From an uncultured Bacilli bacterium (GTDB taxonomy: Bacteria > Bacillota_I > Bacilli_A > RF39 > UBA660), in the NCBI GenBank assembly GCA_934162265.1, contig CAKPHZ010000019.1, forward strand, positions 1-25,455: DNA of 25,455 bases. The letters run 5' to 3'. The notes beneath the pieces are model-generated. The model was given only the letters and a program-made list of their open reading frames with translations. It had not been told where the DNA came from and did no database searches. The translations under genes and the position numbers were made by a program. Positions within the stretch are counted from its first letter, which is position 1, and every line of letters begins with the position of its first letter. This document shows positions 15,887 to 23,654 of the stretch, one piece after another.

Positions 15887-16174
15887 ATGAATATGGTTTC
15901 AAGTACTGTTGTTGAGGAAGCAAAAAAAAAATTAGAAGATGCGCAGATGGAACTAGTAAATGATTCAGAAATTCAACAAAGTATAGCTACTATAAATGAG
16001 ATTTTTGGAACTTTGTCGAATTATTGGGACACTGGAGGCAGTAAAAATTCTCTTTCAAAAATTGGTAGTACAGTTCAGGATTTGGAGAAGTTTTCTGAAC
16101 TCGACTCCCTTGTTTCAGATATTAAAAGTGCGACAATTATTTATAATCATACCTCACCTATTAAAATTGATTAA
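15887..16174 (+). CDS. WXG100-like (EsxA-type) small secreted protein
   Basis: A 95-residue, signal-less, helical protein with the turn YWDTGGS (Trp47) close to the middle. This resembles the Trp-x-Gly hairpin turn of WXG100 proteins, with two residues between Trp and Gly in this alignment. Flanking helices are VVEEAKKKLEDAQMELV and SIATINEIFGTLSN on one side and SKIGSTVQDLEKF on the other. EsxA-type proteins dimerise and are exported by EssC, alone or with larger substrates. ATG 15887 follows AAAGGAAC. It lies 46 nt upstream of the large repeat protein and may be its co-secreted partner. Confidence 0.72.
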   Translation: MNMVSSTVVEEAKKKLEDAQMELVNDSEIQQSIATINEIFGTLSNYWDTGGSKNSLSKIGSTVQDLEKFSELDSLVSDIKSATIIYNHTSPIKID

Positions 16175-16220
16175 TTGTAATTTTTAATATGACTTGATAC
16201 AATAAAGGAGATGATAAAAT

Positions 16221-17984
16221 ATGTCTGAAAATTATGTAAATACAGAAGCTATAGATAATCAAGCTGAAGAATTAAAGGCAACAGTAGGTGCTATTTGTTC
16301 TGCTGCTGAAAAGATGTCTACTCAATGCCTTGATATTTGTAGTGCTGCTACAGAATATGTACAATACAATGGATATTTTGATAGTGATACACAACAAACT
16401 AATGAAAAAGAGGTTACGATGGGTGATAAAAAGACTACAATGAAAGAGAATGTTTGTGCAAAATTTGTTCTTTCTGATGGGAATATTAGTTCCAAAGCTC
16501 AAAATTTACAGCAAAAAGCAAACGAACTTTCTGCATCTATGGTAGTTTTAAAACAAGATGCTGATTTACTTAAACAAGTTGCTGCTGCTATCGCAAGCAA
16601 TATAAATAGTGTTAATGTTGCTCTTACCTCGGCTTATACTAGAGCTCATGATGGAGTCTCTTTATACATAGCTGGTGAAAAATTTAACCTTTTAGCTGCG
16701 GGTGCACTTGCAAAAAAAGGAGTACAAAAAACTAATTTAACTAAAAATCCTGAAGATATCAAAAATAGAAATTTTCTTAATTATAGTGATGTCAAAGATG
16801 ATGATATTTTCAAAGAACCATTAATATTTAAATCACAAGCTGATGGTTCATATAAAATTTACACTGTAAGTGGAAAAGATACTGGTTATTATACAACATT
16901 TTCAGCTGCCAATAACTATCAAAGAACAGCGAAAAGAGAAATGCTTAAAGGTGATAGTGATTATTTAAAACAAGTTTACAACAACGATAAAGCCACTATT
17001 AAATCAGCTGCAGCTCAAGTTGCAACAGGCTCTTCTCTTAAAGCAGTAATGAATTCTGTAGATAAAAAAGTGACTAGTAATCATACTAAAGAAGAGACTA
17101 GTAATCATACTACTTCAGAAGTTCCTTATACTGCTGTTACAAAAAATGGAACTACTACTGTTACTACTAAACTTGAACATGGAAAGACTGAAGTAAAGAT
17201 TTATAATAATAATAGTAATTATGAAAATACTAAAATTTATGATAAAGATGGAAATTTACTCAAAAGTTCAACTACTTATAAGAATAATGCAAATGGCTTA
17301 AATAGTGTTACCAAAGATGAAACAACAGGAGAAGCAACAGCAAAATATGATCCTAACAAAAATAATGAAGGAATAATTAAAAAAATAACAAAAGAAGATG
17401 GTACTCAAGAGATTACATATGATCCTAGTAAAAGTTACGGTAAAACAAATCAGGTAACAAATAAAGATGGCTCTTCTACGATTACATATGATTCTAGTAA
17501 AAATGAGTACGGTAAAACAAATCAAGTAAATAACAAAGATGGTTCTTTTACGGCTACATATGATTCTAGTAAAAATAAGGACGGTATTAAAGGTATGGTA
17601 GTAAATAAAGATGGCTCTTCTACGTATACATATGATTCTAGTAAAAATAAGGACGGTATTAAAGGTATGGTAGTAAATAAAGATGGCTCTTCTACGTATA
17701 CATATGATTCTAGTAAAAATAAGGACGGTATTAAAGGACTGGTAGCAAAAGATGGCACTAAAACGATTACGTATGATACCAATAGTAAAAATAATACTCA
17801 TCATATAGTTTCTAGTGTTGAAGATGGAACTAATATAACTAGAACATATCAAAATGGAGAAACCTATACCCATGCTATTGGTCCGAATCCAAATAAGAAT
17901 GGGACTTATAGAGCTGCGGATGGTAACATAGTATATGAAAAAGATAAAGATGGAAATACAATAGAACAGTTGGAAATGGAATAG
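16221..17984 (+). CDS. Putative T7SS substrate: Esx-like N-terminus and tandem-repeat C-terminus
   Basis: The 587-residue protein has no signal peptide and no named family that I recognise. Residues 1-165 are helical and open with VNTEAIDNQAEELKA, similar to the start of the CHAP protein. Residues about 165-300 are a soluble, Lys-rich middle, ending in a short duplicated TSNHT segment. Residues about 389-575 hold six to eight repeats of about 20-24 residues built on NKDGS-x-T-x-TYDSSKN, loosely like YD or beta-solenoid repeats. Two consecutive units (about 452-499) are identical. No catalytic toxin domain is visible at the C-terminus (ends TIEQLEME). AAAGGAG precedes ATG 16221. Last gene of the operon; the likely product is an exported surface or contact protein. 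Confidence 0.78.
   Translation: MSENYVNTEAIDNQAEELKATVGAICSAAEKMSTQCLDICSAATEYVQYNGYFDSDTQQTNEKEVTMGDKKTTMKENVCAKFVLSDGNISSKAQNLQQKANELSASMVVLKQDADLLKQVAAAIASNINSVNVALTSAYTRAHDGVSLYIAGEKFNLLAAGALAKKGVQKTNLTKNPEDIKNRNFLNYSDVKDDDIFKEPLIFKSQADGSYKIYTVSGKDTGYYTTFSAANNYQRTAKREMLKGDSDYLKQVYNNDKATIKSAAAQVATGSSLKAVMNSVDKKVTSNHTKEETSNHTTSEVPYTAVTKNGTTTVTTKLEHGKTEVKIYNNNSNYENTKIYDKDGNLLKSSTTYKNNANGLNSVTKDETTGEATAKYDPNKNNEGIIKKITKEDGTQEITYDPSKSYGKTNQVTNKDGSSTITYDSSKNEYGKTNQVNNKDGSFTATYDSSKNKDGIKGMVVNKDGSSTYTYDSSKNKDGIKGMVVNKDGSSTYTYDSSKNKDGIKGLVAKDGTKTITYDTNSKNNTHHIVSSVEDGTNITRTYQNGETYTHAIGPNPNKNGTYRAADGNIVYEKDKDGNTIEQLEME
17555..17737 (+). repeat. Perfect 72-bp tandem repeat (about 2.5 copies) inside the repeat protein
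   Basis: Sequence from 17555 to 17737 matches itself exactly at an offset of 72 nt, so each unit is 24 codons and the frame is kept. Diverged units extend the array upstream to about 17385 and downstream to about 17945. Exact identity, including third codon positions, points to recent duplication or ongoing homogenisation. Confidence 0.93.
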
Positions 17985-18102
17985 AACAGTAGATAGAAAT
18001 TTCATTTATTATTAATGAAAGATAATTAAATAAAAATAGCTGAATTATAGATAGTTTAAATTATTGTAGGTAAGTTACTTTTAATTGATTATTATATGCT
18101 AT

Positions 18103-18131
18103 TTGCATATTTTAATAATATTTTATATAAT
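18103..18131 (+). promoter_or_regulatory. Candidate cysS promoter
   Basis: TTGCAT (18103-18108) and TATAAT (18126-18131) are 17 nt apart. Transcription would begin near 18138, inside the left arm of the 18129-18160 hairpin, leaving a leader of roughly 85 nt. Confidence 0.65.
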
Positions 18132-18160
18132 AAACATGTAAAGAAATTTACATGTTTATT
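18129..18160 (+). terminator. 14-bp perfect hairpin with GAAA tetraloop downstream of the T7SS operon
   Basis: AATAAACATGTAAA (18129-18142) pairs perfectly with TTTACATGTTTATT (18147-18160) around GAAA, followed by TT and then GG. It could terminate the T7SS transcript, although the T tract is mostly inside the stem. It overlaps the start of the putative cysS transcript. A weaker 7-bp hairpin (TTTCATT/AATGAAA, 18000-18020) lies just after the stop of the repeat gene. The remaining 240-nt gap shows nothing else. Confidence 0.65.
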
Positions 18161-18224
18161 TTGGATGAAAGAAAATTAAGTATTTTTGTTAAATAAAATA
18201 TATAATATGGTAGGAGGGTATGTA

Positions 18225-19625
18225 ATGAAGTTATATAATACTTTGAATAAGAAAGTAGAAGAGTTTGTTCCTAGAGATGGGAAAATGGTTAAGATGTATA
18301 CTTGTGGACCTACGGTATATCATTTTGCTCATATTGGTAATTTGAGGACTTATATTTCGGAAGATATTTTAGAAAAATCTTTAAAGTACCTAGGGTATGA
18401 TGTTACTAGAGTTATGAATATTACTGATGTGGGACATTTGGTTGGTGATGGAGATTCTGGTGAAGATAAGATGATGGTTGCTGCTAAAAGAGAACATAAA
18501 AGTTCTTGGGAAGTAGCTAAATATTATACTGATTGTTTTAAAAAGGATTGTGAGAGATTAAATATTAAATGGCCTGATATTGTTAGTCCTGCTACGGATA
18601 ATATTGAGGAATATATTAAGATTATTTCTAAATTATTAGATAGTGGTTATGCTTATATTAGTGATGGTAATGTTTATTATGATACTTCTAAGTATAGTGA
18701 TTATTATCATTTATCTGGAAGAAATGCTGATGATTTAATGATTGCTGTTAGAGAAGATATTAAGGAAGATACTTCAAAGAGAAATCCTTTTGATTTTGGA
18801 TTATGGTTTACGAATTCTAAATTTAATAATCAAGAAATGCAATGGGATAGTCCTTGGGGACGTGGTTATCCTGGATGGCATATTGAATGTTCTGGAATTA
18901 GTATTAAGTATTTAGGAGAGTATCTAGATATTCATTGTGGAGCAGAAGATGCTATATTTCCTCATCATACGAATGAAATTGCTCAAAGTGAGGCATATTT
19001 AGGACATAAATGGTGTAATTATTGGGTTCATTTTGGTTTTTTAAATGATAAGAATGGAAAAATGAGTAAAAGTAAGGGGGAATTTCTTACTGTTGATTTA
19101 TTAGAAGAAAAGGGATATAATCCTTTAGCTTATCGTTATTTATGTTTAAACAGTTACTATCATAATGCTTTAACTTTTAGTTATGATATATTAGATGGTG
19201 CTTCAAGAGAATATGATAAATTAAAAAGAAGAATTACAAATTTATCATTTGAAGGGACTGTGGATAAAGAAAAAGTTAAAATATATCATGATAAATTTGG
19301 AGATAATTTAGAGAATGATTTGAATACTTCTAGTTGTATTACTCTTTTATATGATGTTTTAAAAGATAATTCTATTAATGATAAGACAAAAAGAGAAATT
19401 ATTGAGGATTTTGATCAGGTATTATCTCTTGATTTATTAGTAGAAGAAAATACTGATATAGATGTTAGCTTAAAGAAATATATTGAGGAAATGATAGAGA
19501 AAAGAAAGGTTTATAAAAAAGAAAAGAACTTTGAGGAAGCTGATAAAATAAGAAAAGAATTAATGGATAAAGGAATTATGATTAAAGACACTAGAGAAGG
19601 TACTGTATATGAAATAGTAAAGTAG
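18225..19625 (+). CDS. cysS: Cysteinyl-tRNA synthetase
   Basis: Class I synthetase that charges tRNA(Cys). The 466-residue protein is full length. The HIGH-type motif is HIGN (36-39) and KMSKS is at 279-283. Zinc ligands fit Cys27, Cys222 (GWHIECSG), His247 and Glu251 (FPHHTNEIAQ). Instead of the common ITD-x-DDK segment it has ITDVGHLVGDGDSGEDKM, and DIHCGAEDAIFPHH replaces DIHGGGSDLMFPHH, marking a less common CysRS lineage. ATG 18225 lies 6 nt after AGGAGGG; an in-frame upstream TTG at 18186 is rejected because it precedes the ribosome binding site. It forms an operon with the YugP gene 10 nt downstream. Confidence 0.96.
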   Translation: MKLYNTLNKKVEEFVPRDGKMVKMYTCGPTVYHFAHIGNLRTYISEDILEKSLKYLGYDVTRVMNITDVGHLVGDGDSGEDKMMVAAKREHKSSWEVAKYYTDCFKKDCERLNIKWPDIVSPATDNIEEYIKIISKLLDSGYAYISDGNVYYDTSKYSDYYHLSGRNADDLMIAVREDIKEDTSKRNPFDFGLWFTNSKFNNQEMQWDSPWGRGYPGWHIECSGISIKYLGEYLDIHCGAEDAIFPHHTNEIAQSEAYLGHKWCNYWVHFGFLNDKNGKMSKSKGEFLTVDLLEEKGYNPLAYRYLCLNSYYHNALTFSYDILDGASREYDKLKRRITNLSFEGTVDKEKVKIYHDKFGDNLENDLNTSSCITLLYDVLKDNSINDKTKREIIEDFDQVLSLDLLVEENTDIDVSLKKYIEEMIEKRKVYKKEKNFEEADKIRKELMDKGIMIKDTREGTVYEIVK

Positions 19626-19635
19626 GTAGATAGTT

Positions 19636-20337
19636 ATGGGATATGGATATTATTATGATCCAACGTATATTTTGGTAGTGATTGGATTTATTATTACTTT
19701 AATTGCTGAAATTGGTGTTAAAGGAAGTTATAGTAAGTATAAAAAAATTAATGCTTCGAAAAAGATGACTGGTCAGGAAGTTGCTAGAAAGATATTAGAT
19801 GCTAATGGGCTAGATAATGTTCAGGTAAAAGAAGTTGGTGGTACTCTTAGTGATCACTATAATCCAAGTGATAAAACGGTTAATTTGTCAACAGATATTT
19901 ATAAAGATAGCAGCATTGCTTCAATTGCTGTTGCTGCTCACGAATGTGGACATGCTATTCAAGATAAGGTTGGTTATGGATTTTTGAAGTTTAGACATTC
20001 TTTAATTCCAACAGTTAATATTTGTTCAAAGCTAGGATATTTTGTTGTTATGATTGGATTATTGTTTGGATCATTTAATTTGGCAATGGCTGGTTTTATT
20101 CTATTATGTACAATTTTAGTATTTCAACTTGTTACTTTGCCTGTTGAATTTAATGCATCGAAAAGAGCTAAAAAAGAATTGATTAAGTTAAATATTGCTG
20201 ATAAAAAAGATGCTAGTGGTGTTAAGTCAATGTTATTAGCAGCAGCAATGACTTATGTTGCTTCTGTTGCTAATACTTTATTACAAATGCTCAGAATGTT
20301 ATTAATTATATTAAGCAGTAGAAGAAGAGATGATTAA
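19636..20337 (+). CDS. YugP-type membrane zinc metallopeptidase
   Basis: The 233-residue protein matches the zinc-dependent peptidase family represented by B. subtilis YugP (Zn_peptidase_2). One N-terminal membrane helix (residues about 10-27) is followed by a soluble region (PSDKTVNLSTDIYKDSSIASIAVAAHECGHAIQ) with the zinc motif HECGH at 102-106. Further helices follow near 130-170, and FNASKRAKKEL is typical of the family. A last helix precedes an Arg-rich tail. ATG 19636 has only a weak AGGTAG upstream, but the 10-nt gap from cysS suggests coupling. The physiological substrate is not known for the family. A strong terminator follows. Confidence 0.9.
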   Translation: MGYGYYYDPTYILVVIGFIITLIAEIGVKGSYSKYKKINASKKMTGQEVARKILDANGLDNVQVKEVGGTLSDHYNPSDKTVNLSTDIYKDSSIASIAVAAHECGHAIQDKVGYGFLKFRHSLIPTVNICSKLGYFVVMIGLLFGSFNLAMAGFILLCTILVFQLVTLPVEFNASKRAKKELIKLNIADKKDASGVKSMLLAAAMTYVASVANTLLQMLRMLLIILSSRRRDD

Positions 20338-20350
20338 TTTTAATATAGTT

Positions 20351-20390
20351 AGACAAATTTAAAGTGATATTTTAAATTTGTCTATTTTTT
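20351..20390 (+). terminator. Intrinsic terminator after cysS-yugP
   Basis: AGACAAATTTAAA (20351-20363) pairs perfectly with TTTAAATTTGTCT (20371-20383) around a 7-nt loop and is followed by ATTTTTTATTT. Confidence 0.93.
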
Positions 20391-20418
20391 ATTTATATAA
20401 GAAAGGAGAAAAATATTG

Positions 20419-21045
20419 ATGAAAAAAAGAATTGAACCTAAATTAGGAAAAAATATTAAAGAAAGTTCCTATTTTGATATTAATCAAGATAATTTTGTAG
20501 ATATGTTTATTCATGATGAGAAATTAATTCATGATTTAGAAGAAGTAGAAATTAATGGGTGTTATTTTAAGAATGTAGATTTTTCAAATATTCAGGTTAG
20601 AAATAGTGACTTTATTGATTGTATTTTTGAAAATTGTAATTTAATGGGATGTGATTTTTCTTCTAAGAGTATTCATCGAGTTTGTTTTAGACATTGTAAT
20701 TTAGGAAGTACAAATTATATTATGAGTAGTGTTAAAGATGTTTTGATTGATGATTGTAAATGTGATTATATTAACTTTTCTGATAGTAAAATAGATACTT
20801 TAGAAATTCAAGATAGTCTTTTTAGAGAAGGTAGATTTATAAATATTAAACTAAAGAATGTAGCATTTAATGAAGTTAATTTTCATGGATGTGAATTTTT
20901 AAACACTTCCTTAAAGAATGTTGATTTTAGTTCTTGTGATATTTCTAATTTAAAAGTGAATGTTAATGATATTAAAGGAATGATTGTTAATGAAAGTCAA
21001 GCTTTAATCTTAGTGAATTTACTTGGAATAGTTATTAAGGAATAA
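20419..21045 (+). CDS. Pentapeptide-repeat protein (Qnr/MfpA-like fold)
   Basis: The 208-residue protein consists mostly of pentapeptide repeats with Phe, Leu or Ile at the centre of each coil (GCYFKNVDFSNIQV, NSDFIDCIFENCNLMGCDFSS, NEVNFHGCEFLNTSLKNVDFS). This predicts a right-handed quadrilateral beta-helix that mimics DNA in Qnr and MfpA. The ending DIKGMIVNESQALILVNLLGIVI matches the C-terminal dimer-like segment common in Gram-positive Qnr-like proteins. Whether it binds gyrase or affects quinolone response cannot be told from sequence, and many family members have no known role. ATG 20419 is preferred over the TTG just before it; AAAGGAG lies upstream. It is flanked by terminators on both sides, so it is monocistronic. 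Confidence 0.9.
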   Translation: MKKRIEPKLGKNIKESSYFDINQDNFVDMFIHDEKLIHDLEEVEINGCYFKNVDFSNIQVRNSDFIDCIFENCNLMGCDFSSKSIHRVCFRHCNLGSTNYIMSSVKDVLIDDCKCDYINFSDSKIDTLEIQDSLFREGRFINIKLKNVAFNEVNFHGCEFLNTSLKNVDFSSCDISNLKVNVNDIKGMIVNESQALILVNLLGIVIKE

Positions 21046-21100
21046 AATACTTATCCAGTTTTTTCTTATTATAAAGAAAAATATGAGTAAGTATTTTTCT
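21044..21100 (+). terminator. Intrinsic terminator after the pentapeptide-repeat gene
   Basis: AAAATACTTA (21044-21053) pairs with TAAGTATTTT (21088-21097). The inner arms TTTTTCTT and AAAGAAAAA extend the hairpin, and T's follow. It overlaps the end of the stop codon. Confidence 0.8.
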
Positions 21101-21128
21101 CTTATAAAATGAAGACAAGGGCAGAAAT

Positions 21129-21157
21129 TTGCTTAATTTGTTATTTTTTGATATAAT
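21129..21157 (+). promoter_or_regulatory. Promoter of the engB-der operon
   Basis: TTGCTT (21129-21134) and TATAAT (21152-21157) are 17 nt apart. The start would fall near 21164, just upstream of GGAGG (21167-21171). Confidence 0.85.
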
Positions 21158-21183
21158 GGGTGCGTTGGAGGAAAAGTATATTT

Positions 21184-21771
21184 ATGAAAATTACAAGTGT
21201 AGAATTTACTACTTCTGCAGTTAGAAGAAGTCAATATCCGGAAGAAAAGTATCCTGAATTTCTCCTTGTTGGTAGAAGTAATGTAGGAAAGAGTAGTTTT
21301 ATTAATACTCTTGTTAATCGAAAAAGTTTAGCTAGAATCAGTTCTATTCCTGGAAAAACACAAACACTTAATTTCTACTTTATTAATAAAAGTTTTTATT
21401 TAGTAGATGTTCCTGGATATGGTTTTGCTAGAGTAAGTAAAAATTTAAAAAATAAATTTGGTTTAATTATAGAAGATTATTTAAAAGAAAGGAAAATGCT
21501 AAAAGATGTTTTTATGCTAGTGGATTTTCGCCATAAACCTACAAATGATGATGTTTTGATGTACGAATATTTGAAATATTATCATATTCCTGTTACCATT
21601 ATTGCAACAAAGAGTGATAAAGTTAGCAAGAATAGTTATGAGAAGAATAAAAAAATTATTCGTGATACTTTAAAAATGGTAGATGATGATGACTTTATTT
21701 TATTCTCGTCTGTTAGTAAAACTGGAAAGCAAGAAGTTCATGATAAAATTTTAGAAGTTATTCAGTCTTAG
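21184..21771 (+). CDS. engB: Ribosome-biogenesis GTPase EngB/YsxC
   Basis: EngB (YsxC/YihA) is a GTPase needed for late assembly of the large ribosomal subunit. The 195-residue protein shows G1 GRSNVGKSS (30-38), the family hallmark PGKTQTLNFY (56-65), G3 DVPGYGFA (75-82), G4 TKSDK (142-146) and G5 SSVS. ATG 21184 is chosen because homologues begin MKITSVEF-like; an upstream extension to 21160 overlaps the ribosome binding site. GGAGG is about 12 nt away, a bit far. It is first of three genes leading to der, so two assembly GTPases are co-transcribed. Confidence 0.96.
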   Translation: MKITSVEFTTSAVRRSQYPEEKYPEFLLVGRSNVGKSSFINTLVNRKSLARISSIPGKTQTLNFYFINKSFYLVDVPGYGFARVSKNLKNKFGLIIEDYLKERKMLKDVFMLVDFRHKPTNDDVLMYEYLKYYHIPVTIIATKSDKVSKNSYEKNKKIIRDTLKMVDDDDFILFSSVSKTGKQEVHDKILEVIQS

Positions 21772-21816
21772 GCACCTAATTTTTATTTTAGAATACATTA
21801 CATCAGGTGAAGATGA

Positions 21817-22239
21817 ATGATAATTCAAAAGTTAGATGACTATTATATCGTTAAGATTTTTAAAGAGAAGTTAGGGGATTTTAATCCTTTTGATAAGAGT
21901 TGTATTGAAAAGTTATTTCAAAAAATTTTAAAAAAATTGTTAAAGAACTATTCTATTCATGGGTTAATTGATGTTGATATTTATTTTGATAGATTATATG
22001 GGATGATTATTGAATTAAGAGAAGTTTATGATTATTTTGATGATATAGATTTGAAAATTCATTTTCATTTAGATTCTGTTTTTTTAGTAGAGATAGGATA
22101 TGATTATTTTAATAAGATGAATGATGTTTATTATTATAAAGGTAAATATTATAAAGTTTATGATAAAATTATTGATGGTCCTATTATATATAAAGATAGT
22201 GAATGTATAGAGATTATGGAAAAAGGAATACATTTATAG
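21817..22239 (+). CDS. Unrecognised 140-aa protein between engB and der
   Basis: I do not recognise a family. The 140-residue protein is soluble and rich in Tyr, Asp, Ile and Lys. It opens MIIQKLDDYYIVKIFKEKLGD, has a helical FQKILKKLLKNYSIHG stretch, and then alternating strands (LIDVDIYFDRLYGMIIEL, LKIHFHLDSVFLVEI, VYYYKGKYYKVYD). There is no signal peptide or membrane helix. AGGTGA precedes ATG 21817. It lies 45 nt after engB and 14 nt before der, so it is in the same transcript. The strand-helix pattern suggests a small folded alpha/beta protein. Codon use is like its neighbours, so it is a real gene. Confidence 0.82.
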   Translation: MIIQKLDDYYIVKIFKEKLGDFNPFDKSCIEKLFQKILKKLLKNYSIHGLIDVDIYFDRLYGMIIELREVYDYFDDIDLKIHFHLDSVFLVEIGYDYFNKMNDVYYYKGKYYKVYDKIIDGPIIYKDSECIEIMEKGIHL

Positions 22240-22253
22240 AAAGTGGTGATAAA

Positions 22254-23570
22254 ATGAGAATGCCTACTGTTTGTTTAGTTGGAAGACCTAATGTTGGGAA
22301 GAGTACTATTTTTAATCGATTAGTTGGAAAAAAGATTTCTATTATTGAAGATACTCCTGGTGTTACAAGAGATCGAATTTATGGAGATGCTAAATATTTA
22401 GATTATTCTTTTCATTTGATTGATACTGGTGGTATTGATGTTGGGGACGATACTTTTAATGATGAAATTCGAATGCAGGCTAGTATTGCAATAGATGAAG
22501 CTGATGTTATTATTTTTGTTGTGGATGGTAAAGAAGATATTACTAAGAATGATTATGTTATTCGAGATATGCTTCGAAAAAGCGGCAAAGATGTCGTGGT
22601 TGCTGTGAATAAAATCGATAATGAGAATAGGACAGAAAATATTTATCAGTTCTATGAACTTGGTTTTGAAAATGTTATTGGAGTAAGTGGAGAGCATAAT
22701 ATTGGCTTCCAAGAATTATTAGATAAAGTTGTTCAAGATTTTAAACCTATTCCTGAAATTGAGTATAGTGAAGACAAGATTAAATTCTGTTTTATTGGAA
22801 GACCTAATGTTGGTAAAAGTAGTTTAGTAAATGCTCTTCTTAATGAAGAAAAAGCAATTGTTAGCAATGTTGCTGGAACAACTAGAGATGCTGTAGATAC
22901 AGAATTTCGTTATGAGGGAAAAGACTATGTTGTAATTGATACTGCTGGACTTCGTAAAAAAGGAAAAGTTTATGAAAGTATTGAAAAGTATAGTGTTATT
23001 CGAAGTATGAAAGCAATTGAAAGAAGTGATGTTTGCTGTATTGTCATTAATGCTGAAGAAGGAATTATTGAGCATGATAAACATATTGCTAGTTATGCCC
23101 TAGAGGCTGGAAAACCACTTGTTTTAGTTGTTAATAAGTGGGATACTGTAAATGATAAAAATGATATTAAAAGTTTTACTACTTTAATGAGAAATGAATT
23201 TCAATTTTTATCTTATGTTCCTATCGTATTTGTTTCAGCTTTAACTAAGAAAAGAATTCATACTTTAATGCCTGAGATTCTTAAAGTTTATAAAAATTCA
23301 ACCTTAGAAATTAAAACGAGTGTTTTAAATGAAGTAATACGTGAAGCAGTACTTCTTAATCAACCACCTTCTTATAAAGGAAAGCGATTAAAAATTTATT
23401 TTGCTAATCAATCTGGGACAAGACCTCCTAAATTTACTTTACACGTTAATAGTAAGGGATTAGTACATTTTTCTTATGAAAGATATTTAGAAAATAAATT
23501 GAGAGAAAATTTTGATTTAGAAGGAACACCAATTGTAATACAATTTAAGAATAAAAATGAAGATTATTAA
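22254..23570 (+). CDS. der: Ribosome-biogenesis double GTPase Der/EngA
   Basis: Der is an essential tandem-domain GTPase that binds the large ribosomal subunit late in assembly. The 438-residue protein is normal length (B. subtilis 436). The first G domain has GRPNVGKST near residue 10, DTGG and NKID; the second has GRPNVGKSS near 185, DTAGL and NKWD. A C-terminal KH-like domain ends the protein (NQPPSYKGKRLKIYFANQ, then GTPIVIQFK). ATG 22254 follows AAGTGGTG; a second ATG two codons later (22260) is also possible. The longer in-frame extension to 22203 overlaps the upstream gene and is rejected. Confidence 0.97.
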   Translation: MRMPTVCLVGRPNVGKSTIFNRLVGKKISIIEDTPGVTRDRIYGDAKYLDYSFHLIDTGGIDVGDDTFNDEIRMQASIAIDEADVIIFVVDGKEDITKNDYVIRDMLRKSGKDVVVAVNKIDNENRTENIYQFYELGFENVIGVSGEHNIGFQELLDKVVQDFKPIPEIEYSEDKIKFCFIGRPNVGKSSLVNALLNEEKAIVSNVAGTTRDAVDTEFRYEGKDYVVIDTAGLRKKGKVYESIEKYSVIRSMKAIERSDVCCIVINAEEGIIEHDKHIASYALEAGKPLVLVVNKWDTVNDKNDIKSFTTLMRNEFQFLSYVPIVFVSALTKKRIHTLMPEILKVYKNSTLEIKTSVLNEVIREAVLLNQPPSYKGKRLKIYFANQSGTRPPKFTLHVNSKGLVHFSYERYLENKLRENFDLEGTPIVIQFKNKNEDY

Positions 23571-23573
23571 ACA

Positions 23574-23600
23574 TAGATAATTTATTTTATCTAGTTTTTT
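23574..23600 (+). terminator. Intrinsic terminator after der
   Basis: TAGATAA (23574-23580) pairs with TTATCTA (23587-23593) around TTTATT and is followed by G and six T's. Confidence 0.82.
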
Positions 23601-23654
23601 CTTGTTATTTAGAAAATAGCTGAGGAAGTATTTTAGAAATAGAGGTGAAAAGAA

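Noticed and set aside
17385..17945. Regular repeats that could suggest a CRISPR array
   Set aside because: Units are contiguous at 72 nt, keep the reading frame, and have no unique spacers between short repeats.
16221..17984. RHS/YD-repeat polymorphic toxin
   Set aside because: Repeats contain TYD but lack the full YD/RHS signature and the conserved RHS core. No C-terminal toxin domain is visible and no immunity gene follows.
17298..18005. 235-codon minus-strand frame with internal repeats opposite the 587-residue gene
   Set aside because: It is the mirror of the in-frame 72-bp repeats. It has no ribosome binding site, and the plus-strand frame has clear coding character and a good start. 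The shorter frame at 17522-17782 is the same artefact.
18201..18206. TATAAT as the cysS -10
   Set aside because: It is too close to the ribosome binding site (18212), so the transcript would start inside it, and no -35 fits upstream. The 18103-18131 promoter is better.
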